DNA from: Candidatus Rokuibacteriota bacterium
GTDB lineage: Bacteria; Methylomirabilota; Methylomirabilia; Rokubacteriales; CSP1-6
Assembly (NCBI GenBank): GCA_003220345.1
Contig: QHSC01000234.1
Location: 1 to 34,258 of the forward strand
Length of the DNA stretch: 34,258 bases
Direction of reading: 5' to 3'
The notes beneath the pieces were generated by a model. It was not told the origin of the DNA and ran no database searches. It worked only from the letters and a program-made list of their open reading frames with translations. Made by a program: the position numbers and the translations under genes. Positions 15,486-22,791 of this stretch are shown here, piece after piece. Numbering within the stretch: position 1 is the stretch's first letter; each line of letters begins with the position of its first letter.

Positions 15486-16160
15486 CTACCCGGATCTGGC
15501 GAGCGGGGCGGAGGTCAGCTCATTCCTGACTGATCGCACTCCCGGCACGGCCCGCGCCAGCTCGACCGCGCGAGAGCGGGCCGCGGCATTTCGGACCTGG
15601 CCGCTCAAGGTGACGAGGCCCGCATCCACACGAGTGTCGATGACGGCATCCTGCAGCTGCGGATCCTCCTTCAACTTGACGTCGAGCGCGCGCGCGATGG
15701 CCTGGTCTCGCGCGTCCACCTCGGCCCGCCGCTCGGGCGGTACGATCTGCAGCTGGTTGCGTATCTCCTTGACGCCCTCGAGGCGGCCGATGATGTCGTC
15801 GGCCGCCTTCTTCGTCTCCTCCGAATCGACCTTGCCGCGCAAGGTGACCACGCCATCCTGTGTGTCGACACTGATCTGCCGCCCCGGGAAGCGCAGGTCG
15901 CTCCAGAGCGCCGTGTTGATCTTCACGGCCAGTCTCGAGTCCGTCACGTTCCGGTTAGGAGGCGGCGTCTGCGCGGAGCCGTGCGAGACGATCACGACGA
16001 GCAGGGTCATGGCCGCGCCCACGGCGAAGGCGATCCTTCGCGAGACCCGGTCGCTCCGCGACGAAGATCTTGCGCGCCCGTGGGGAGCTCTTACCGGGTC
16101 GATCCTACCTGGCACCGCGCTCATGCGGGAGATTTGGAGGGGAAGATCTTCATCGGCCAT
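15486..16160 (-). CDS. BON-domain periplasmic protein (two BON domains)
   Basis: A 224-residue protein with one membrane or signal segment (about residues 42-63) followed by two BON domains. The first lies at about 71-137 (INTALWSDLRFPGR, DGVVTLRGKVDSEE) and the second at about 147-217 (ALDVKLKEDPQLQD, AGLVTLSGQVRNAA). BON domains, as in OsmY, bind phospholipid membranes and appear in envelope stress proteins. The start is uncertain: ATG 16160 gives about 40 residues before the hydrophobic segment, longer than a normal signal peptide, and only a weak AGG lies upstream. The short basic run RSDRVSRR just before the segment fits either a signal anchor or a later start. Confidence 0.82.
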   Translation of the reverse strand: MADEDLPLQISRMSAVPGRIDPVRAPHGRARSSSRSDRVSRRIAFAVGAAMTLLVVIVSHGSAQTPPPNRNVTDSRLAVKINTALWSDLRFPGRQISVDTQDGVVTLRGKVDSEETKKAADDIIGRLEGVKEIRNQLQIVPPERRAEVDARDQAIARALDVKLKEDPQLQDAVIDTRVDAGLVTLSGQVRNAAARSRAVELARAVPGVRSVRNELTSAPLARSG

Positions 16161-16175
16161 ATAGAGTTTGCCTAG

Positions 16176-16214
16176 GAAAAACGGGCGCGGCTCCCGACGC
16201 CGCGCCCATTTTTC
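16176..16214 (-). terminator. rho-independent terminator
   Basis: GGGCGCGGC (16183-16191) and GCCGCGCCC (16199-16207) form a perfect 9-bp stem with a TCCCGAC loop, flanked by AAAAA (16177-16181) and ATTTTT (16208-16213). On the minus strand it lies 15 bases after the stop of the gene at 16230-16625 and is followed by a T-run. It is the most classical terminator in the window. Confidence 0.8.
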
Positions 16215-16229
16215 TGCGACTCCCGTTCG

Positions 16230-16625
16230 CTACTGCGTCTTCATCGTGGGAGGCGGCGTCTTCGGCGCAGGTGGCGCCAGGACCTCGAGGCGCGTCGCGA
16301 CATTCTTGCCCTGCCGCAGCTCGTAAGCCGCTTTGACCTTCGCTCCTTCGTGCACGTCCATCAGCGTTCCCTGTCGGCCCTCGACCTGGACCTGAGTCTC
16401 GCCGGTGACTTCGAGCGTCCTCGGGAATAGACCGAAAAGACCCGAGGAGACCCGAACCGTCCCGGTGCTCGCATCGACCTTCTTCACGGTTCCCTCGAGC
16501 GAACCGGGCAGCGCGCTCGCGGGGGCCGCCGGCGGGGCGCCAATCTGAGCCTGCACCCATCCTGGCCCGGTGGCGACGGTGAGCATCACCGCGATTACCA
16601 GCAGCAAATTGGCCATGCGTCCCAT
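16230..16625 (-). CDS. small exported protein of unknown function
   Basis: A 131-residue protein with a signal peptide (MGRMANLLLVIAVMLTVATG, cleavage near WVQAQ). The mature domain reads GSLEGTVKKVDASTGTVRVS, then a beta-rich part ending KVKAAYELRQGKNVATRLEV and a Pro-rich tail. This looks like a small OB- or barrel-type domain of the kind found in DUF5666-like secreted proteins, but no family is asserted. The ATG at 16625 follows a GGAGG sequence closely; the second ATG (MANLL) is an alternative. A terminator lies directly downstream and an upstream hairpin (16645-16665) could sit in its leader. Confidence 0.78.
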   Translation of the reverse strand: MGRMANLLLVIAVMLTVATGPGWVQAQIGAPPAAPASALPGSLEGTVKKVDASTGTVRVSSGLFGLFPRTLEVTGETQVQVEGRQGTLMDVHEGAKVKAAYELRQGKNVATRLEVLAPPAPKTPPPTMKTQ

Positions 16626-16644
16626 AAGCCTCCTCCTCTTTACC

Positions 16645-16665
16645 GGGCCGTCGGAAAAACGGCCC
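16645..16665 (-). other. hairpin in the leader of the small exported gene
   Basis: GGGCCGT and ACGGCCC form a perfect 7-bp stem with a CGGAAAA loop, about 20 bases upstream of the ATG at 16625 and just before its GA-rich ribosome site. No T-tract follows. It may be a 5'-leader structure; nothing identifies a ligand. Confidence 0.3.
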
Positions 16666-16744
16666 CGATTGCGGGCTGGGGTGGTCCAGCACCGCGCCTA
16701 GGAGGGAGCAAAGCCTATGCCAGACCCGTCTAGATCCGGTTTGC

Positions 16745-16774
16745 TTGACGCCCGGCGTGATGACGACATATGGT
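16745..16774 (+). promoter_or_regulatory. sigma70-like promoter of the protease gene
   Basis: TTGACG (16745-16750) and TATGGT (16769-16774) are separated by 18 bases. The expected transcription start would be near 16781, leaving about 30 bases before the ATG at 16811. This placement also argues against using the TTG at 16745 as a start codon. Confidence 0.5.
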
Positions 16775-16810
16775 CTATGTGATGTGATCAGTACAGAGAC
16801 GATTGCCGAA

Positions 16811-17617
16811 ATGTTAGACACAGTGCGAGTCCTCATCCGAGCCCTGGCCGCGGGCGTGATCATCCTCGCGTTGTATGGAGGCTGCGGCACGACACCCGTG
16901 GAGCCTCCTCGCCGCGAGAACGTGCTCCAGCGCATCCTGCCCTCTGCCGTCCAGATCATCCTCGAGAATCCGGAAGGCCGACGGGTGCGCACGGGCTCGG
17001 GGGTGGTGATTGCCTCGCGCGGCTCCGAATGCTTCGTGGTCACCAGCGGTCACACGGTGGCCGGCGTCATCGGCAGAAGTGAGATCTCCTTGCTCTTCGG
17101 GCGGCAGCGCGGCGCCGGCACTCGCGCCAGCGCCACGGTGCTCGCCCACCGCGAGACGGAAGACGTGGACATCGCCTTGCTCAGCGCCCAGTCCGATCAG
17201 TGCGTGCCGGCCCGGCCCGCGGCCGGGCCGGAGCTCGGAGAGGCCGTCTGGGTCATCGGTTTTCCGTGGGGCCGCAACATGCTCCTGGCCAGCGGCATCG
17301 TCAGCCAGGTGAGCTTTGGCGACGCCGCGGACGGGGAATCGCAATCGCGCCTGATGGTGGACGCCTCGGTCAGCTACGGGTCGAGCGGCGGAGGCGTCTA
17401 TGAGGCGCGCGGCGGCGGGCTTCTCGGGCTCGTCGAGGGCTATCGCACGGCCCGGGTCACCTCCAAGGGAACAGAACAGCCCTGGTACATCGACGTGCCC
17501 GTGCCCGGCCAGACTCTCGTGACGCCGCTCACCGACATCCGTCGATTCCTCGCGGATACCGGGCACGCCGATCTCATCGAGGGCGCTTCCTCGTCCACCG
17601 GCCGCGCCGCGCGCTAG
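16811..17617 (+). CDS. lipoprotein trypsin-like serine protease
   Basis: A 268-residue S1-fold serine protease, probably anchored in the envelope. The N-terminus is a hydrophobic signal ending in lipobox LYGGC (Cys25). The catalytic triad is His81 (TSGHTV), Asp120 (EDVDIALL) and Ser192 (YGSSGGGV, the GxSGG loop), as in trypsin_2/DegP-like proteases. No PDZ domain follows, unlike DegP/HtrA, so substrate recruitment must differ. ATG 16811 was preferred because the candidate promoter at 16745-16774 lies ahead of it and it gives a normal lipoprotein signal. The gene converges on a small exported-protein gene, with 3' ends overlapping by four bases. Confidence 0.87.
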   Translation: MLDTVRVLIRALAAGVIILALYGGCGTTPVEPPRRENVLQRILPSAVQIILENPEGRRVRTGSGVVIASRGSECFVVTSGHTVAGVIGRSEISLLFGRQRGAGTRASATVLAHRETEDVDIALLSAQSDQCVPARPAAGPELGEAVWVIGFPWGRNMLLASGIVSQVSFGDAADGESQSRLMVDASVSYGSSGGGVYEARGGGLLGLVEGYRTARVTSKGTEQPWYIDVPVPGQTLVTPLTDIRRFLADTGHADLIEGASSSTGRAAR

Positions 17618-17904
17618 TTGCATACCTGCTGAGCCGGTACCCACTGCGGCACGTACCAGCCCTGGCCGTTGGCGTCCACATAGAGCTGGTAGCCCCAGTA
17701 ACCCTGCGTCCACGAACAGGTCGGAGTGTAGCCGTAGTAGCGGTACGGAACATGGCCGTGGAAACGATGCGGCTCCCCACGCTCAAAAGCGTGGCGAGAC
17801 TCGATGCGTCCCGTGGGCTTGTGGAATTGAGTCTCGGCGCGGGCCTGAATGGGCCCGGCCGCGGCCGCGAGAATCACCAGTGCCACGATCATCGCGCGTT
17901 TCAT
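17614..17904 (-). CDS. small exported His/Tyr/Trp-rich protein
   Basis: A 96-residue protein with a clean signal peptide (MKRAMIVALVILAAAAG, cleavage after ARA). The mature part is rich in His, Tyr and Trp (HRFHGHVPYRYYGYTP, SWTQGYWGYQLYV) and has two Cys. No known family is recognised; the composition suggests a small periplasmic or surface protein. GGGAGG lies just ahead of the ATG. It overlaps the 3' end of the opposing protease gene by four bases. A long inverted repeat sits upstream in the gap before the next gene. Confidence 0.78.
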   Translation of the reverse strand: MKRAMIVALVILAAAAGPIQARAETQFHKPTGRIESRHAFERGEPHRFHGHVPYRYYGYTPTCSWTQGYWGYQLYVDANGQGWYVPQWVPAQQVCN

Positions 17905-17937
17905 ATGACACCTCCCGGTGCGACATCTCGCCCTTCA

Positions 17938-17976
17938 TGTGGAGCACGGCAGCATCAATAGCTGCCGAGCTCCACA
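17938..17976. other. long inverted repeat between SDR and exported-protein genes
   Basis: TGTGGAGC pairs with GCTCCACA and GGCAGC with GCTGCC, separated by a small AC/GA internal loop and an ATCAATA apical loop, giving 14 pairs. Outer CCTTCA/TGAAGG sequences extend the symmetry. There is no T-tract. On the minus strand it lies after the SDR stop and about 35 bases before the start of the exported protein, so it could end one transcript or sit in the leader of the other. Confidence 0.55.
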
Positions 17977-18079
17977 CTGGAGCGCACCCGTGAAGGCGAC
18001 ATGTGCCGCGTGCAAAGAAATATGACCCGTCGACCGCCAAATCAACAGAACAAGCATGGTGCCGAATAGGTCGCAGGCG

Positions 18080-18844
18080 CTAGCCGCGACCTACGAACGG
18101 CATCTTCGTCGCCATCACCGTCAAGAACTGCACGTTGGCATCGAGGGGCAGGCTCGCCATGTAGGCGACCGCCCGCGCCACGTTCTGGACATCCATGGTC
18201 GGCTCGACCTCGACGGTCCCGTTGGCCTGGGGGACCCCCTTGGCCATGCGCGCCGTCATCTCCGTGGCGGCATTGCCGATGTCGATCTGCCCGCAGGCGA
18301 TGTCGTATTTCCGGCCGTCCAGGGAGGTCGATTTCGTGAGCCCCGTGATCGCGTGCTTCGTCGACGTGTAGGCGACCGAGAACGGCCGCGGCGCATGCGC
18401 CGAGATGGAGCCGTTGTTGATGATGCGGCCCCCGCGAGGCTGCTGGCTCTTCATGATCCTGATCGCCTCTTGCGTGCACAGGAAGGAGCCCGTCAGGTTG
18501 GTATCGACGACCGCCTTCCACTTCTCGAACGGAAGGTCCTCGAGGGGCACGGGAGGGGCGCCGATGCCCGCGTTGTTGAAGAGGAGGTCGAGCCGGCCGA
18601 AGACCTGCTTCGTCTGCGCGAAGAGGGCCCGAATGGACTCGGGGTCACTGACATCGGTCGGCACCACGAGCGTCTTCGACCCGGGAGACTTCGCCTTTCC
18701 CTCCGCGGCTGCCGTCTCCAAGGCGTCCTTGCGGCGCCCGGCGAGGACGACAGAGAAGCCGTCCTGCAAGAGCGCCAGCGCGGAGTGCCTGCCGACACCG
18801 CTTCCAGCTCCTGTGACGATCGCCACCTTCTCGGATGAGGCCAT
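18080..18844 (-). CDS. short-chain dehydrogenase/reductase
   Basis: A 254-residue classical SDR that would oxidise or reduce a hydroxyl/keto group with NAD(P). It shows the cofactor loop TGAGSGVG (11-18), NNAG (90-93), catalytic Ser146 (NNGSIS) and Tyr159-x-x-x-Lys163 (AYTSTKHA). Arg37-Arg38 after the second strand (LAGRRKD) favours NADP(H). The usual PG segment after the Lys is replaced by IDIGNAAT, giving no hint of substrate. AAGGTGGAG precedes the ATG. It stands alone between small exported-protein genes, and I cannot name its substrate. Confidence 0.92.
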   Translation of the reverse strand: MASSEKVAIVTGAGSGVGRHSALALLQDGFSVVLAGRRKDALETAAAEGKAKSPGSKTLVVPTDVSDPESIRALFAQTKQVFGRLDLLFNNAGIGAPPVPLEDLPFEKWKAVVDTNLTGSFLCTQEAIRIMKSQQPRGGRIINNGSISAHAPRPFSVAYTSTKHAITGLTKSTSLDGRKYDIACGQIDIGNAATEMTARMAKGVPQANGTVEVEPTMDVQNVARAVAYMASLPLDANVQFLTVMATKMPFVGRG

Positions 18845-19028
18845 GTCCTGGTCTCCACCTTTCTGGATCAGCTCCCTGATCCGCCACGTCGATGCGGCCG
18901 CCGCCTGCCGGGGCCGAGCTTCCCCCTGGGGCCCACAGCCTAGCGCAAGACGACGGATACGTGCAGTCCGGATTCAGAGTGGCGTCAGATCGGAATGCGA
19001 GGGTTGCTGGTCGGCGGGGCTCGACGCG

Positions 19029-19607
19029 TTACTGCTTGTCCATCGCGAGAGGGACTTCAGAGCGGCGCGTGTCCTGGCCCCGGTGCTGCCACCGGGCGGC
19101 CACGAGCCCCTTCAGCTTTTCCCGCTGCTCCGGCGTGAGCTGGGCCTTGGCCTGCTCGTCCGTGCGGATGTCGGCAAGCCGGCTGTCCGCGCGAAGCCGC
19201 TCGATCTCCCGCACCTTGGCTTCCACCCTTCCCATGTCCACCGGATCGCTCTGGCGCAGGCTCATGAGATCGAGCTGCGCGACCCGCCGATCGGCGGCGG
19301 CGCGGATAGCGACGCGCCGGGAATCCATCCCGAGCTTCTTGAATGTCTCGACCTGCTGCGACGTCAGGCTCAGCTCCTGCCGGTGGCGCAGCGCGAAGCC
19401 GATCACGGAGCGCCCACGGCGCGCCTGGCCGTGCCTCATGTGCCGCTGCCAGCCGCCGAAGTGGCGGTGGCCCTGCATCGCCGAGCGCTCCATCGAGCGT
19501 CCCGCCTGTGGATGCGCCGTCGCCGCGATGTCGGGCGGCGCCGCCGCCACCGGCATCGTCAGCCCCAGCATCAGCGCCAGTCCTCCCAGCACCCCTTTGA
19601 CTCTCAT
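19029..19607 (-). CDS. periplasmic Spy/CpxP-like LTxxQ protein
   Basis: A 192-residue exported protein with a signal peptide (residues 1-23, cleavage near VAAAPP). It then has a His/Arg-rich stretch (40-66) and a helical domain with two LTxxQ motifs, LTSQQVETFKKLG and LTPEQREKLKGL. The LTxxQ pattern is characteristic of Spy/CpxP and related periplasmic chaperones or metal-stress sensors that pair with the Cpx pathway. The His-rich segment may bind metal, which is an inference. AGGAGGG lies just ahead of the ATG. It is downstream of the Rho-like gene on the same strand, separated by a 157-base gap, so it probably has its own promoter. Confidence 0.83.
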   Translation of the reverse strand: MRVKGVLGGLALMLGLTMPVAAAPPDIAATAHPQAGRSMERSAMQGHRHFGGWQRHMRHGQARRGRSVIGFALRHRQELSLTSQQVETFKKLGMDSRRVAIRAAADRRVAQLDLMSLRQSDPVDMGRVEAKVREIERLRADSRLADIRTDEQAKAQLTPEQREKLKGLVAARWQHRGQDTRRSEVPLAMDKQ

Positions 19608-19764
19608 GACGTCCCTCCTGGGGATTCTCCCCGTCTCGTCTCGTGGTCCTGTTCTCGCGGGCCTCAGCGCCCGCGCTCACGACCGAGCATGCGGAGGGCG
19701 CGTGAACGACGTGTGTGTCGCGAGTAAATAACTGTGAAGGGATGGAGCGCTTCGCGGTGCGGGG

Positions 19765-20748
19765 CTAGGTGACGAGGGACTTGAGGAACACCGCGTTCGT
19801 TCCGGTCAGGCGGAGCCGCTCGAGAAGCGCTTCCATGGCCTGGATCGACTTGGTCCCTGCCAGGGCGCGGCGGAGGAGATGGATGCGCTTGAGCTCGTCC
19901 TCGGTGAAGAGCAACTCTTCGCGGCGCGTGCCAGACTTGAGGATCTCGAACGAGGGGAAGATCCGCCGGTCGGCCAGCTCCCTAGTGAGGTGGAGCTCCA
20001 TGTTCCCCGTGCCCTTGAATTCCTCGAAGATGATGTCGTCCATCCGCGAGCCCGTCTCGACGAGAACGGTGCCCACGATGGTCAGGGATCCGCCTTCCTC
20101 GAGCTTGCGCGCGGCGCCGAAAAAGGCCCGGGGCATCTGGAAGGCGCGGCTGTCGATACCGCCCGACATGGTTCGGCCCCGGGAGGTCAGCTCGTTGTTG
20201 TAGGCGCGGGTCATGCGCGTCAGGGAATCGAAGAGGACGAGCACGTCCTGCTTCTGCGCCGCCATGCGCTTGGCCTTGTCGAGGACCTGCTCGGTCACCT
20301 CGATGTGACGCCGGTAGGGATTGTCATTGCTGGAGGCGACGATCTCCGCGGACTTGCCGATGTTCACCCGGAAATCGGTCACCTCTTCCGGCCGCTCGTC
20401 GACCAGGAGAACGATGACGGCCACCTCAGGATGATTCGTGAGGACGGCCTTGGCGATCTGCTGGAGGAGCACGGTCTTGCCGGTCCGGGGTGGAGCCACG
20501 ATGAGCCCGCGCTGGCCCTTCCCGATGGGCGTGATCAGGTCCATGGCGCGCATGGACAGCTCCGAGGGAACCGTCTCGAGCCGCAGCCGCTCGAAGGGCT
20601 GGATGGCGGTCAGGCTCTCGAAGCCCGAGGGCGAGGGCGACGGCGCCGGCATGCGCGAGGGGGCGGGCCCGCGTGGCGGCCCGGGAGCGCGCTGGTCGAA
20701 CTGCGGACGCTGGCCCGGCCGGCGTGATCGGCGCGATCGCCTGCTCAT
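19765..20748 (-). CDS. rho: Rho-type ATPase lacking the N-terminal RNA-binding domain
   Basis: A 327-residue protein whose residues 43-327 match the hexameric motor domain of transcription terminator Rho. It begins at SGFESLTAIQPFERLRLET and includes Walker A (APPRTGKT, about 85-92), the catalytic-Glu segment LVDERPEEVTDF, Walker B (VLVLFDSLTR), Q-loop FFGAARKLEEGGSLTIVG, R-loop EEFKGTGN and Arg-finger DRRIFP. The Rho_N and cold-shock-like primary RNA-binding domains, about 130 residues in E. coli, are absent. In their place is a 40-residue Arg/Pro/Ser tail (MSRRSRRSRRPGQRP). ATG 20748 was chosen over a GTG at 20808, which would overlap doxX. Whether this is the cell's only Rho or a second, motor-only copy cannot be told here. 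It follows doxX by 22 bases. Confidence 0.88.
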   Translation of the reverse strand: MSRRSRRSRRPGQRPQFDQRAPGPPRGPAPSRMPAPSPSPSGFESLTAIQPFERLRLETVPSELSMRAMDLITPIGKGQRGLIVAPPRTGKTVLLQQIAKAVLTNHPEVAVIVLLVDERPEEVTDFRVNIGKSAEIVASSNDNPYRRHIEVTEQVLDKAKRMAAQKQDVLVLFDSLTRMTRAYNNELTSRGRTMSGGIDSRAFQMPRAFFGAARKLEEGGSLTIVGTVLVETGSRMDDIIFEEFKGTGNMELHLTRELADRRIFPSFEILKSGTRREELLFTEDELKRIHLLRRALAGTKSIQAMEALLERLRLTGTNAVFLKSLVT

Positions 20749-20770
20749 ACCCGGACGCTCTCGGGGGCCC

Positions 20771-21214
20771 TTACCACGGGCGAAGCCATCGATCGATGGA
20801 GTAGGCACCCGCGCCGCCGACGAGGACAGCCAGGGCCATTCCGATGAGGGCGAGGTTCATCTCGTAGCCGTGCCCCTTCCCCGGCGTGAGCGACCAGTTG
20901 ATGAAGAAACCGTTTTTCCAGTGCACCGTGGCAATGGCCACGAGCATGACGAGGATCAGTCCCACCGCGGCGGGCCGCGCGAGGAAGCCGACGATCATGG
21001 CCAGCCCGCCCAGGAGCTCCGTCAGGGCGGCGAGCACGGTGAGGGGCGCCGGAATGCCAAGCGCCTGCTTGAAGTAGGCGATGACGCCACGCAATCCCGG
21101 CCCGCCGAACCAGCCGAAGACCTTCTGGGCGCCATGCGCGAAGAAGATGACTCCCAGCACGACCCGCACGATGAGCAGCGGACGGGAGGCGAAGGTGCCG
21201 AGGAGCACATCCAT
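20771..21214 (-). CDS. DoxX family membrane protein
   Basis: A 147-residue DoxX-type membrane protein with about four helices (near 11-28, 56-76, 78-98 and 120-138). Family signatures are RVVLGVIFFAHGAQKVFGWFGG at the start, LLGGLAMIVGFLARPAA in the middle and HWKNGFFINWS later. DoxX-like proteins are linked to quinone/thiol redox and respiratory oxidases, but the role here is unknown. AGGAGGTGAG, an excellent Shine-Dalgarno, precedes ATG 21214; the frame upstream of it is not supported. A TTGACA promoter candidate lies about 95 bases upstream. The Rho-like gene follows after 22 bases, so the two are probably co-transcribed. Confidence 0.88.
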   Translation of the reverse strand: MDVLLGTFASRPLLIVRVVLGVIFFAHGAQKVFGWFGGPGLRGVIAYFKQALGIPAPLTVLAALTELLGGLAMIVGFLARPAAVGLILVMLVAIATVHWKNGFFINWSLTPGKGHGYEMNLALIGMALAVLVGGAGAYSIDRWLRPW

Positions 21215-21308
21215 GACGCTCACCTCCTGGACCGGAAGGGCGATGCGGGGGCCTCCCCGGCACATCCCGTTGCCGCGCCGGGAGCCGATGCGTCGGCTCA
21301 TCGGGCGG

Positions 21309-21338
21309 ACGGTAGGATGCGACACTCCTCCTTGTCAA
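21309..21338 (-). promoter_or_regulatory. sigma70-like promoter of doxX-rho
   Basis: On the minus strand TTGACA (21338-21333) is followed after 18 bases by TACCGT (21314-21309). A start near 21302 would give a leader of about 90 bases before doxX. The -35 is perfect, the -10 is weak. Confidence 0.4.
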
Positions 21339-21347
21339 GTTTTCACG

Positions 21348-21815
21348 CTAGTGGGCCTTGAGCGCTGCGGCCCGTCTCGAGAGCTCCTCGGGAGGCACGT
21401 CTTCGATGTGCGTGGAGATGTGCCAGATGTGCCCGAAGGGATCCTCCAGGGTGCCGTTCCGATCCCCGTAGAACTGGTCCTGCACGGGCCGAACCACCTT
21501 GGCGCCGGCGGCAATCGCCCGGTTCGCCAGCGCGTCAACCCCTTCGACATAGAGGTGGATGCCGACGGGTGAGCCGCCGATGGACCGCGGGCTACGGGCC
21601 CCGAAATCCGGAAACTCGTCGGCGAGCATGATCACGGAATCGCCGATCATGATCTCTGCGTGACCGACTCTTCCGTTCGGATCGGTGTGACGCATCAGCT
21701 CGGTCGCGCCGAACGCCTTCTTGTAAAAGTCGAGGGCGGCCGCGCCATCGCTGACGATCAGATACGGCGAGACGGTCGGATGGCCTTCGGGAACGGGTCT
21801 CACGCTCTTGCTCAT
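21348..21815 (-). CDS. VOC/glyoxalase-fold protein (PhnB-like)
   Basis: A 155-residue vicinal-oxygen-chelate protein of the PhnB/YerI group. Signature stretches are VSPYLIVSDGAAALDFYKKAFGA at the start, GHAEIMIGDSVIMLADE in the middle and VQDQFYGDRNGTLEDPFGHIWHIST near the end. These are the DUF1428/PhnB-type paired beta-alpha-beta modules, commonly annotated as glyoxalase or bleomycin-resistance-like; the true substrate is seldom known. GGAGAGG lies 5 bases before the ATG. It precedes the doxX promoter on the same strand. Confidence 0.88.
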   Translation of the reverse strand: MSKSVRPVPEGHPTVSPYLIVSDGAAALDFYKKAFGATELMRHTDPNGRVGHAEIMIGDSVIMLADEFPDFGARSPRSIGGSPVGIHLYVEGVDALANRAIAAGAKVVRPVQDQFYGDRNGTLEDPFGHIWHISTHIEDVPPEELSRRAAALKAH

Positions 21816-21970
21816 CTGGCCTCTCCTTACCGGATCCGGGGGGGAGCGCCGGCTGTCGCTCCTCCCCCGGGCCCCCCCACCAGCTTGCGGGATTTCACCG
21901 CACTTCTCCTTGCGCTCAGCGGAATGCTTCCGCGCCCCGGCCGTCTAACCCGGCAGAAAGGAGGCGCGCG

Positions 21971-22078
21971 ATGCGAAGACTCATGCGGATCGTCGGTCTG
22001 GTTCTCGCCGTCTCGCTGACGGCATCCGGGTGCTTCGTGGTCGTCGATCGCCCCCATCACGGGTGGCATCGTCGGTGA
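21971..22078 (+). CDS. very small lipoprotein (35 aa)
   Basis: A short plus-strand gene with AAAGGAGG 7-8 bases before its ATG. The product starts MRRLMRIVGLVLAVSLTASGC, an intact lipoprotein signal with lipobox TASGC. A mature peptide of only about 15 residues with three His follows (VVVDRPHHGWHRR). This resembles entericidin-like or other tiny lipoproteins in organisation, not in sequence. It is alone between minus-strand genes. Confidence 0.6.
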   Translation: MRRLMRIVGLVLAVSLTASGCFVVVDRPHHGWHRR

Positions 22079-22120
22079 TCAGAGTGGCGGCCCGGCACCG
22101 TCGGGCCGCCGCTTCCACCC

Positions 22121-22297
22121 TCACTTCTTGCGATAGACGTTCAGGCCGACCTTCTCTTCCCGATCCTGAATCGTGACATTGCCCTCGGTCGAGGCGATGA
22201 TGATGGTCTTGCCAGACGAGGACGGGCCGAACTCCTTGGTCAAGTCTATCGTGATGGTCAGGATGTCACCCGCCACCGACATCTCAACATTCTTCAT
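22121..22297 (-). CDS. small conserved beta-rich protein
   Basis: A 58-residue cytosolic protein of unknown function (MKNVEMSVAGDILTITIDLT, then KEFGPSSSGKTIIIAST). The alternating pattern suggests a compact all-beta fold, and I recall near-identical small proteins in other environmental bacteria as conserved hypotheticals. GGAGGAG lies about 10 bases ahead of ATG 22297; a GTG at 22303 is two codons upstream and too close to the site. It lies between the HiPIP gene and a tiny lipoprotein on the other strand. Confidence 0.75.
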   Translation of the reverse strand: MKNVEMSVAGDILTITIDLTKEFGPSSSGKTIIIASTEGNVTIQDREEKVGLNVYRKK

Positions 22298-22351
22298 CTG
22301 CACGTCTCCTCCGATGAGGGCCGCTTGCGTCTCGTCTTTGCCGGATCGTCG

Positions 22352-22621
22352 TCACTTCGGCTTCAGGGCAAAGAGCAGACACCAGCCCTTGGGATTGATC
22401 TTGCCGCCGACCAGCTTGCAGCCGTCGGGAGGGGTGAATTGCAGGCATTTCTCGCAATCCTGTCCCTTCTTGGGCGTCTCCTGGTACTGCACCTGTTGCT
22501 TTGTGGCCTTCTGTTGGGCGTCTGCCGGGCGGGCTCCGAGAAGAAACGGCCCGGCCAGGGCCGCGGGCACGATCATGCCGCATGCCTGCAGCAAGCGCCG
22601 GCGAGAGATCCTGCGTGTCAT
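22352..22621 (-). CDS. high-potential iron-sulfur protein (HiPIP), Tat-exported
   Basis: An 89-residue small electron carrier of the HiPIP family. The four cluster Cys are at 56, 59, 68 and 81 (DCEKC, DGC, GWC), in the C-x2-C-x8-C-x12-C pattern, followed by the usual aromatic/Leu C-terminus. An N-terminal twin-arginine signal (ISRRRLLQ, hydrophobic run, cleavage near ADAQQ) shows export in folded form. HiPIPs carry electrons to cytochromes or reaction centres in the periplasm. ATG 22621 was chosen because GGAGGAG lies upstream and the longer frame adds an unlikely leader. No partner cytochrome genes are in the window. Confidence 0.88.
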   Translation of the reverse strand: MTRRISRRRLLQACGMIVPAALAGPFLLGARPADAQQKATKQQVQYQETPKKGQDCEKCLQFTPPDGCKLVGGKINPKGWCLLFALKPK

Positions 22622-22791
22622 GGCTAAAGCTCTCCTCCCTCCGCTGCTTGGTTGACCGAAGGGCTGGGCAGCCCGGACGGGCCGTCCTTCTCTAAGAGTA
22701 ACCGAAACGTCTAGCCGATGCAGTTTCCTCTTCAGCGGCCTGGCATGATTTCCGTCTGGCGGCCCCCGGCGCGCTATTCTAGGCGGCGGCA

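Noticed and set aside
19656..19675. CGCGGGC/GCCCGCG hairpin after the Rho-like gene as a terminator
   Set aside because: Seven GC pairs without a T-tract, about 90 bases beyond the stop; too weak to call in such GC-rich DNA.
21943..21949. GTCTAAC, resembling an attC R'' core
   Set aside because: Single match with no paired R' core or cruciform; expected by chance.
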